Of a stretch of 64,000 bases of DNA, positions 1 through 11,200 are shown in pieces (within the stretch, counting starts at the first letter, position 1; the number at the start of each line of letters is the position of its first letter). The DNA lies in the NCBI GenBank assembly GCA_033064195.1, contig JARBJD010000139.1, positions 119,215-183,214 of the forward strand, written 5' to 3'. Both the position numbers and the translations under genes were made by a program. The notes beneath the pieces were generated by a model, which made no database searches, was not told the DNA's origin, and worked only from the letters and a program-made list of their open reading frames with translations. Origin of the DNA: Blattamonas nauphoetae (taxonomy: Eukaryota; Preaxostyla; Oxymonadida).

Positions 1-630
1 CTTTCTTCTTGTCCTTCGGTTTTCGATGAGATCGCAAATCGATGTACACCATCTTGAAAATGATCATTTTCCTCTGAATGCCATCACTTTAGCAGAAATC
101 AAAAAAGACAGCCTGACGAACCTATTCGTGTGGATGACACAGCTATTGTTTAACTTCGTATCTAACCCGTTTCACTCACTCTGTGTGGACCGGTTGGCCC
201 AGCAAGTTTGTCAATGAGGTGAAAGAGACAGAAGATAGCCTTTTCTCACTTCAATTCATCTGTGTGACATCCCCCATTGTCATTTACACGATTCGTGTAC
301 CATAATGTGTCAAGTTTCGGATCATTTCTTGATGCTAATTTTTCCTCCTCAATGCCCAATTGGCTTTCTCTCAGGAAGAGTGTCCGTTTGCATTGGGGTG
401 AGACTGATTGACAATGTGGTCAAGCTGTCGATGAATCGACGGAGAAATAGAGTACGTGCAGAGAATCGTGAACATGATGGATTATGCAGACCAAAAAGTG
501 TTCGGAAAAAACCGAAAGATGGAAATATAAATTCTGCAAGCCTGACTGACGTCGTGTTTGTTTAAAGTTCCACCATTTCATGCTTTATTTCTATCTTATC
601 TTTTCCTACAAAAGACGGAGAGATACAGTT
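1..630. other. Left edge, no gene supported
   Basis: Two short open frames on the plus strand (26-217 and 305-565) show no recognisable domain, signal peptide or family likeness. I see no gene that I can support in this stretch; it may be flanking DNA of the transposon remnant that follows. Confidence 0.4.
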
Positions 631-1700
631 TTAACGAGAAGATGAGAAAAATAAACAACATGGGATGATCTTCCCCTCAATCTCCTTCCATCGTGTCCAA
701 CCACCTTTGCTTCGGACAACTTGCATCATTCTTTCATTCATACTTCCGATGAAGTTCCGAACCCCATCAAGCAGGTTGTAACGCCAAATTCTTCGGATGT
801 GTTCTTTGAGATCCTCGAAAGTCTGTATTTTTGCTTTCTTCAGTTTTGTTTTCAACATTCTCCATATATTGTCTATTGGGTTGAGGTCCGGGCTCTGTGG
901 AGGCCTATCCATTGTTGCACCATCATTCATTTCCAACAAGTCCGTTTTCACAGCTGCGGTGTGATCCGGGCTGTTATCCTGCATAAAAAATCGACGGTCT
1001 GCGACAGCAATCCTTCATGTTGTCCAGAAGATTCTTTTTCAGTATTGATAGATATTGGTCTTTTGTCAAGTATCCAGATTCGAAAACCAAGCTCCCCATC
1101 CCGTTCCGCCCGACGGATCCCCACACGTTCACCTTGGCACTGTGCTTCACACTATGTTAAACGCATTGTCTCTCATATTTTTCATCGTGTCTCCTCCACA
1201 CATATTTTTTTCCACGTAGCTCCAGCATCCGGATCGTACATTCGTCGGTCCATAAGACACATTTCCATCGTTCTCGCCCCCAACTCAAATGATCCTCCGC
1301 GAATCGCAACTGCTTCTCCAGATTTATCTCCCTCAACATCGGTTTCCGGGCTGCAACGCGCTGTTGAAGTCCTGCTTCCAGTGCTCGATGGCCAATCGAC
1401 GACTCTGAGATTGATATTTTGAGTGTGCTTTGAATTTCCTTCTTTATTTCTCTCTTCGTGTCAAATCGCTTTGACTCGATAACTCGGACGATCTCCGCAT
1501 CCTGGCCAACTGTTGTCTCGGTTTGTTTCTGAATCTCGAAATCATTGAATGTATTGTTCCTTCAGGGAGGTGTAACTTTCTTGCGATGCTGGTTGGGGAT
1601 TTTCCTAGCTTCCACCAAAATGCACTTTCGTGCCGTTTCTTTTCCCCGATCCTACGCCTTCGTTTCGACGTCTAATAGTCTTGATCAGCGCACTCGCATT
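631..1700 (-). mobile_element. Tc1/mariner-type DNA transposon remnant (transposase pieces)
   Basis: On the minus strand, successive frames read like one Tc1/mariner transposase. Near 1490-1600 is a helix-turn-helix stretch (GKSPTSIARKLHLPEGTIHS). A second DNA-binding part and the start of the catalytic core with WTDE follow near 1240-1260. The rest of the core holds MQDNSPDHTA at about 955-984 and ends with SPDLNPIDNIW near 880. The third acidic residue is Asp, 34 residues after the second, so the spacing is DD34D, as in mariner/maT-like families rather than Tc1 (DD34E). The frame changes at least twice and there is at least one in-frame stop after the WTDE part, so this copy is dead. I could not identify terminal inverted repeats or TA target duplications, so the outer ends are approximate. 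Confidence 0.82.
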
Positions 1701-2283
1701 TCTCTTTTTTTATGCCGAAAGTATTTGCCAGATTCGAACTTGTGAATTGAGACGAGTCCTCACCAACAAGATCAGATCCATCCCCCAAGTGTTGGTTTTG
1801 AGCTCGCACGGAACATTGAAGCTGTTTTGTCTTTCAGCGTCCAAAAGACACACGAATAACACTCCACAGAATAGGAAACATCAGGTGTGAACTCCGATCC
1901 CTTCATATTTCGCTGTTGCAAGATTTATATATCGACTGTATTCAGATATGAAGAAATAGTGAAAAAAATGCAGTGAATTGTTTTCAACGTATCTAGCCAT
2001 TCAACTATTTCTTCAACTTTTGTTTTTTTAAAGGAGAAATGAGAAATTAGAAGGATAACGTCTTTGTCCTAGTCAATCAGAGATAGATCAGACCCATCAA
2101 ATGTATTTCTCCATCTCCATTCACAGCTATTTCCCCAGAATGTACACATGAACAACTAAAATTGATCAAAAGTTCTGATTAAGGGAGTGATCTACTCTCG
2201 AGAAACCTTGTAACCATTCATAGTCCTGACTAATTCTCCGATTTGACGTCCTGTTGAACATAAACTCTAAATCAAACCCTGCT

Positions 2284-5200
2284 ATGAAATTTTTGACACT
2301 TGTGTTCTATACACTCGCCTACAGCAGTTCTCCTCACGCAATACACCAAAAATCGGAGACAAAGTCATTGTCAAAACTTTTCGATTCACATCTCTCTCAG
2401 GACAACCACTTTTCGGTTAGTGAAATATCGATTCAGCTTGGAAATGATGTATACTTTGGTCTGAAGCTCCAAATTCTCTCGCAACAATTGTCACTGGTTG
2501 GATCAAAGACCACGACAATCTTACCTCTCCAAGGTCCGGAAGAAGACACACAAGCAACTCTATCGACATCATCCACATCAAAGAGTTTACGAAGCTCCAT
2601 TTTTGTTGTGGAAAACTCGACCGTGCACATCTCCTCCGTCCGCTTCAATCAACCGACCCAAAACCACATAGGAGCATCGAAATCAAATCACATCACTACT
2701 CCCACAACAGTGTACAGTGCAATTATCATGGATTCGGTCGCCATACTGTCCAATTCTTCTTTTGAAGTGAGATGTGGTGTATCGCCTCTTCTGGTGATGC
2801 CCAGCTCATCTCCGACGTCGACTGCCTCGTCAAGTGTTGTTATTTTGTCTTGCTGCCTCAGAAACATGGACAACTTGTTAGGTTCGTTCTGCTTAGTCTC
2901 CGACTCCGATTCTGATTCTCTGCGCGTCGATGTTTCGATCTCAGGGATTGATCTTCATTCTTCCCACTTCGTTGGCTCGCATGGTCTTGCATGTTCGACT
3001 GAATCGAATCAACACTCAATCTTTGGTCGATCTGCGCTCTCCGACAGCCAGATTTCAAATGTGACATCGTCGAACTCTGAAACACTTCCAACGACGACAA
3101 TGGATCAGCTGATGAGAAGAAGTGACATGTTCCATGTGGACAATGCACTTTATGGAACAGTGACAGCCTCACTCACGACATCCGCCTCGTCGCTCTGTCT
3201 GAACTCGTCTGCCCTTGAATGCCACAACTACCAATCACAAACTGTCCAAAATCAGGAAAAGACCACTTTCACTGTTCAATCAGCTGCGGATCGAAGCAAG
3301 TACTCAGCCCAAACTGACGCACACCTCTTCGAGAACTGCATCTTTGAAACAGCAAGCCCATCAGCTGCATTTTCGATCATCGAAAAGACAAATGTGAAGG
3401 ATTCTTTCAAAATCATTGGTTGTGACTTCAAAGTGTCTTTCGGGTCGTTGTTCGTTGGCGCCGTAAAACTTGGCGCTGAGACAGGTGCCTTCCCCCTTTT
3501 CCTTCTCGACTCCTCTTCTCTCACCTTCTCCTCGTCAGGCGTTCCAACCTCCAACAGCCAACTCACTCTGAGCTATTCTTTCAACGTCCATCTCATCTCA
3601 TCCAAGTTCACGACACCATCAACTCAACAGACATCCAATGCTCGCTCCCTTGTCTGCCCCAAATCTCTCGTATTTACGACATTCTCAAACTGCATTTTCG
3701 AGCGACAATCAACCAGCGTGTATGGTTCATGTTTTGCAGTTTCAGACTCAACATCAGTGGACTTCTGGACGAGCTGCAAGTTCTCGAATTGTGAGGCTGG
3801 CACTTTTGGAGGAGTTGCTTACTTGTGCAACTCCATGTCCACCATCTGTCACTGCGAGTTCTCTTCCAACACGGCCCAACTGAGAGGTGGCGCTTTGCTG
3901 TTGTATTATGTAACTTTTGTTGATTTGATTGACTGTCATTTTCGGGACAACGTAGCAAAGGAAGTTTATTCGGAGAAGAACCCCAACCTCACTCACTATC
4001 GAGGGAACGACATATCCCTGAGGGACTCTTCAGCTGCAAAGGTCTTTTCCACAACAGTCGGCTGCACATCAACATCATCCAGTCCAAAAATCGGGTACTA
4101 TGTGTCGGAAACTGGAAATGGAAACCTGACAACTGAAGACTCGATTCTTCCCAATCCAACAACCACCTCACTCCCAAAAGCAGCTGGAGAGTGGTGGGTG
4201 AAGATTGGCGGAAGTGGGACAGATTGCACGACATCAAGTCCATGTTCAACTCTGTCAGATGCCATCGCAGCATCTCAAGGCACAGCCGGGTTCAATCTTG
4301 TTCATGTTGACTCTGGTGTCTTCATTCTCACAGAAACCACACTCTTACATTCAGTTGAGTTTCAAGGGATGGGATGGGATGTGAATAGCACGACGTTCAG
4401 CCAAATCAAGACAGCGGGGATGAGAGTGAGTGGAAGTGGTAATGTGTCTCTGACATCGCTCTCTCTCCGCCCTTCTTCTTCTTCTGCCACTCTCGTCTCT
4501 CTTGACTCAGCCACAGCCAAGTTCCGCCTTTCGAATGTTTGGGTTGAGCAGATCGCCGACCACACTGTCGCTCTCTTCTCGTTCTCGACTGGCTCAGCAA
4601 CATTCGAACTGTCAGTTCTGAACACGATCTCACTCACCCAAACAGCAGCCATCTCGATCTCTGGCTCAGCCACGTTCTCTGTCAGGCGATGCTGGTTCAT
4701 GGAGATTTCGCGAAAATCGGGAAACGGAGGAAGTGTGATTGACTCGTCGACGAACGGACTTGTCTCGATTGTCGACTCAGATTTTGGTCGCTGCTCGTCT
4801 TCTGGTCGAGCTGGTTGTTGCGATTTCACTTCGTCTGGCTCATCCTCTCAAGTTCATCTCCCAAGCACATATTTTTCCAACAATCTCGCCAACCAATCAA
4901 CTTCATCTCCTCTGACCTCTTTCGGGAACGACATGGCCTTCTTTGGTTTCTCAAGCAGCAACATTAATCTCGGGACTGCCAGATCAATCAGCACACAACC
5001 TCACTGTCTCACTGATGGCTCATCCTCCTCGTTTGATGCCATGTCACTTTGGTATTATGAATACGCCTTCGGCTTTCCTGTGGAATCTCGTATTGTCCGA
5101 GGTAAACCATCGTCATTCTTCACCTCGTTCAACAATCTCATGGACACTCTATCTGCAACAAACGATGTTCTCTTGATCACATTCTCCACACCTCAGTACG

Positions 5201-8200
5201 GTCCTCTCAAAACAATCACTTTGGTTAACAAGCAGTTCTCGTTCAGATTTGGCCATCTCACACTTAACTTGAATGGAAACGAGGAGATTCGACTGAAAGG
5301 GAAGAGTTTCCTCAGGATTGGGGAAGGATCGTTCACTGTGCCATATTCGATTCAGCATTGCCCGTTCGTCGTCCAGGACTCGTCACAATTGGTTTTCTAT
5401 CTCTCACCCATCACTTTCACGAGCAGTCAGCACGCAGACTCTTTCATTCGGAACTCAGGTGGAACAATCACCCTCCAGGATGCGAAGATCACCAAAACTG
5501 GACTTGATTTTGGGAGTCATTCATTCATCGAGAGCACAGGTGGAACCGTGATTTTCGCATCGATGCATTTCTTCTGGATTACATCGTCCTCAGATGGTGC
5601 TGTGCTGAACGCGAAGGGGACGACGCTGACGAGCACACTGTCGTGTTTTGAGAAGTGTTCGGCGAGGAATGGAGGAGCACTGGCGATTGAGGTGAGCAAC
5701 TCGGCCACTGCGACAATCACTCATGCCTCGTCTTCAACTTTCGCAACTACCTTCACGAATTGTCGAGCAATTGGAGCGGATGGGACGCTTGAGAATCCGA
5801 CTGGGAAGGGAGGAGCGATCTTTGTGCACGGATCAACAACCAACTCCAACCCTCTCAAGTTCTTCTCCTCTTCGTCCAACGACGCTCGTTTTGAGCATAA
5901 TTTTGGAGAAGGAAACGATGTGTTTGTGACAAGCTCTGTCTTCGCCGGGAAGACACTTTCGCAAATCTCATCGTTCGGAGGAGGTTCGCACTCGCTCAAC
6001 TTCAGAGTCGTTGTCGAAGGTCTTGGAATTGATGATAATGAAAAAGACGAAATCCAAAACAAGCTTCTCCCATCACCCAAAGTGTCTGTGAATGGAAGTG
6101 AACTTGACTTGTATGGAAATCCACGTGGCAAAGACGAAATAGCGTGCAAATGGACATCGTCGTTCTGTGCCACACTTGGCTATGGCATCAAATTCCTGAC
6201 GCAGAAAGGAGTGGATGGATCAGCTATTCCGGAGACGATCCAGTTTCTACACAACACGACATACACAGAGAAGATCGTCATCGTCTCGGATCAGGACGTG
6301 ACAGTCACAGGAACATCAGCTAAGTCACCCGCTCAGGCAGACATACTTCGGAGTTTGGTGGAGATCGATGAAGCGATGTCAGTTGGAAGTTTCCTGTTTC
6401 AAGTGCACAATAAGGCAAAGTTGAAAGTGACCAATCTGGACATCAAATCGAAAGCGGGTTGTGGAGTGTTTGAGCTGCTAGGAGATGGAAAGGGACTCGA
6501 ACTGTCGGACATCGCTGTAATTTCGAAGGAGGATGTCACACACTCTTGCTCGCTTGTCAAAACAGCGTCAGGACCTGTCATGCTCTCAAAATGCATTTTC
6601 AACACAACGCGTGACTCAACGAAGCCAGCCATCTTCACTGCTCCGATCATTGCCATCTCCGCTGGTTCAGAATCACTCTCGCTCCTCTCAACAACTTTCT
6701 CGAAGCTTCAGACGACGACGTGTCCTCTTCTGGACTTGTCGACGGAAGGAACCATCACTTTCACCTCCGTCTCCATCCCTGATTCGTCCCGCTCCGACTC
6801 AAATGGCACTCTCGTCCTCGTCCGCTCGCCTCGCCTGCCCCACACTATCTCACCTCTCCTGTGGCCGGATTTCAACACTGTTTCGACTCCTCTCCTCCAG
6901 TTCCTCGTTCAAGACACCAGTCTCGCGAGTGACCATCTTTTCTTCGAGTCATCACTCCTGTTCTATCTTCTTCTGCCTGCGGGTGATGTGCATGCTGGCG
7001 GATCGTTTGGAGAAGATGGATTCGAGAGTATTCATCCGAATTGTGGCTCTGATCGACTGAGATGCTCCTCGTTGGACTCTGCCTTCCGCTCGGCCTCTGC
7101 TCGTCTCATCTCGACTGTGCTGGTGGAAGGACCCCTCACTTTTGAAGACGCTTTTTCGGTTTCGACCCTCCTCACAATGAACTCGTCCTCATCAACAGTT
7201 CAAACTGTCACGCAGACATCGGATGGATGGATAGAGGTTGATGGACCTTCCGCTTCACTGGATTTGACATCGCTCTTGTTCGTTCTGTCATCGTCGAGCG
7301 AGGCATCGTGTCTTTTCTCCGTGCCACAAGGCACTCTTTCTCTGACTTCCTGCGAGATCAGGGTCATCGACTCAACAGCCACTCTCGGACCGAATCTCGT
7401 TCGAATGATCGACATCGGTTCCAAGGGAGTTCTCTCTCTTACGGCAACAATGATCACATCCCTCACGTTCACACACACCACAGCAGTCACCTTGATTCAT
7501 CTATCACTCGGATCACAGTTCTCCATGAGCTCAGACTGTGTTGTGAGTTCGATCCTATCGAATGGGACAGGATCCATCGTTTTCATTGAGACCGCTGACA
7601 TCACCGCAACTTCTTCCAGTCCTCCATTCTCTTTCCTGAAGAGCACTCTCACAGTCCCAACGAACCGTCAATTCACCGAACTGGAAAGGAAGCTGTTCGT
7701 GGGGAAGGAGGGAGGGAAGGAGGAGAGTCTGCTGTGGAGCTGGTTCCCGCATTCGGACACTGAGGAGAAGATATTTGTTGCCTCTGAAGGGATGGACCTC
7801 AACAATTGTGGATTAATCGCTCTGCCTTGCTCGTCGTTTGAGAAGGCATTCCAAAAACAGAAATCAGGAACAACCAATCTGCTTCTCAACACTTCAAGTG
7901 TTCTCTCAAAAACTCTCACTCCCACATTCTCCTCGTTCGCCATCACATCTTACACATCGCTCTCTCGCCAATCTTTGTCGGTCACGTCTTCTGGCTCCTT
8001 CAGTCTGACAACCCACTCTCTCTCAATCGACTCAGTCGACTTTGAGAAGGCTCTTGGCAACGAAAAGATAGCATCGTCGCTCTTTGTCCTCACTGAATCC
8101 AGTTGCCTCTCTCTGACTGACGTCTCGTTCTCGTCGCTCTCAACTTCAGATTCTCAAAGTCTGATTCGGTCGTCATCCTCAGGAAAGATCAAGCTCCATA

Positions 8201-11200
8201 CTGTCTCCTTCTCTCACTGCAACGAGGAATCGAGCGAGAAAGGTCGCGTGATCCACATCTCGAAGGACTCGTTCTCCACTGGTGATGTTGTCATGAAAGC
8301 TGTCTCATTTGTCATCACTGCTGGGAATGATGGGACAGATGTGTTCCTGGTGGGAGCAGGAATCGAGAATGTTGTGACCGAAGAATCGTTTGAAGGGACA
8401 TTTGGAAACGAGGAAGATGTGACACTTCTGAAATTGATACAATTATTGGGTGAGGATCAGACGACACCCGAACACTCTGGCCCGCTCGCCTATTTCGTGT
8501 TTGGTCACTCAGATGGAGATGTTGCAGTTGATTCGTCGTTCTTCGATCACGCGAAGTGTGGGAAGGAGAAGCTGCCGTGCTCGTCTCTGTCGCATGGATG
8601 GAGTCAACTGAAAGACTCGTCATCTGTTGTCATCTCCTCCCCAGCCATTCTCAACTTGCCGCTCACCTCAACCCAAACATCGCAGACACTGAAATCGAAG
8701 TCTTCTGCTCTCTCAGTCGCTGTTGCAGAGAGTGGGTCGTTCACTGTCTCCGCAGACACTACTCTGTCTCTTTCCTCGTTAAACTTCTCCTGGGTGGCTC
8801 TTTCGTCGTCATCGTCGTCCTTCATCAGCCTGAGCAGCACTGCATCTCTCTCTGTGACATCATGTTCGTTCTCCGCTTTCTCCTCGTCCTGTTCTGGATC
8901 AGTTCTGTCTGGAAGTGTTGGAGAAGGCTGTTCTGTTGAATTCACAGCATCCAGATTCGAGTCATGCTCGTCGACAAACTCTGACGGATCGGGTGTATTG
9001 GATCTTGCTCTTCTTTCGGAAACATCATCGTTCCTCTTATCAGCTGATTCCTCATTCAAGAATTGTGTGTCGATGGGAGTCAAATCGAACTTTCTCCTCC
9101 TCTCTCATCCAACACTAAACCAAACAGTTCTCGAGAATTCTCTGAAACTGTCTTGGACCAAAGATTCGTCGACAGCCACTCAGTTTGTTGGCCAAGAAGG
9201 AACCTTCCTGCCTCTCGTGCCCCTCTACTTGTACTTCACTCAGATGGCGTCGACTGGCTATCTGAACCCAGGCTGGTCAGACACGTCAGTGTGTGGATTC
9301 TCTGTTTATCCGTGTAAGACTCTGCCGTCGCTTTGGAAGCGTTTCGGAGAGAAGACCGATGTGACGATCGAAGTGGGAGGAGATGTGGAACAAGTTGAAC
9401 CGATGGAACTGAACAAGAACATGATATTAAATGGAGGAGAACACACTCTGATGATCAACGAAAGAGAGACAAAGAAAAACACAGATTCGGGATTGTTTGG
9501 AGTGAGCATGGAGGCAGAAATCAACTCGATCGATGTGCAAATCGAAGCACTAACGAGCGGATCGCTGTTTGAATGCTCGTCCTCATCGTCTCTGACCCTC
9601 ATTGACAGTTCTGTCACACAACTGGTCGCTTCGATTGCTGGATGCTTGTTTTGTGTGAAGGAAGGAGCGAGTCTGTTTGTCACCAACACATCCTTCTCTT
9701 CTGTCTCGTCAACACATTCGCTGGCAGGAGTGATTGTTGCGTCGGTGTTGGAAGGATGTTCGTTCAAGCTTGACAATCTGTCATTCTCGTCGTGCAGCTG
9801 TTCAGGTCGATCGAGTTGTGTTTGGATGGAACTCGTGAACACAACATCCTCGCCCTCTTTCGATTATTCGATGACAGATCTGAAATTTGTAGAGACATCT
9901 GCGCACACTCAGAACTCAGCTGAACAAACAACGGGGATTGACGTGTATCTACTTGGCAACAATTTGGATTCGATCATTCTGGCGGATTTGTGGGAAGGAA
10001 GCTGGGACCCATTGAAAGAACGGTCGATCTGGGCAGACGACTCGAAGAGTGGAGTGAACTGCTCGATTCTTCCTTATCTGGTTGACATCGCAGAAACTGT
10101 GGAAGTGGACGAGTCAGGATGGCCATTCTTGAAATGTGGACACTTCTTCCTTTTCTGCGAAACACTGCACTTTGGACTGGGCCGAATGAAATCAGCGAAT
10201 CTCGAATCCATGACCATCATCAACTCTGCGCCTCTTCTGACCACTCTGGATGCGAAGGGGGTGTTCTCGATTGTTGGGAAGACTGCTCTGTCTGAACTGA
10301 GTCTTTCGGAAAATGGACGAATTGAAGTGGTTCGAGAAGAACCAACGACTGAATCTCATCTGACACTCGACACGCTCTCTCTCCTCTTCTCATCGACTCG
10401 TCTTTCCTCTTCGTTCATCTCCTCAACTCAATGCTCCCTCTCTCTTCTCGCCTGTTCTCTGTCGTCTACATCGGAATCTGTTCTGAGTATTCCTCTGATC
10501 GAAATGTCAGATGGATCGCTGAACTTGAAAGACGTGATATCGTCTTCGATCAGAACAACGACATCTCTCTTCTCCACTTCGAGCTCTGTGATGATTGAGT
10601 CCTGCTCGTTCGAACAAGTTTCGCGAAGTTCAGACGGTCCTTCCATCCTCGAGGCCTCAGTGTCTGACACACACCACGTTTCGATGAAGAACACGAAAAT
10701 GGGAGGACGTCTGTCGAATGGGAAGACTCATTGGGTTCTGTTGAGAGGAGTTGATCCGGAGTCAGAGAAAGAGGAGAGCTGGGCAGGAACATTCAACGTG
10801 AGCTGTGCTCTGTCGAGTGTGATGATCGAGCGAGACATGTCGACACTCCCATTCAACTCGAAATACAACCCGTTCTCACTCCTGTATTGCTTCCATGGTC
10901 GCACTGCAGGTGAGATTGCTGTTGAGACGACATCGACATCGGTGGACCATCCGCTGTGTGGGAATGTGAAGCTTCCTTGCCGCACCGTTGACACTGGATT
11001 TGGGTTGACAAAGGAAGGAACAGTGAAGATCTCTGGAATTGGGGAGCTTAGCTCGCAAATGGAGTTTGATGGAATTGATGTTGCTGTGCGCTCGTTGCGA
11101 CATTCTGGAACGCTGTTGGTGGTTGGGAAGGGTCAGATTGTGAATGGAGAAGCGAATGGATTGGATTCACTGACGATCAGCGAGCTCGATGTGAATCTGG

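Noticed and set aside
721-1422. 233-codon plus-strand frame over the Tc1/mariner remnant
   Set aside because: The minus strand carries clear transposase motifs over the same bases, so the plus frame is a shadow.
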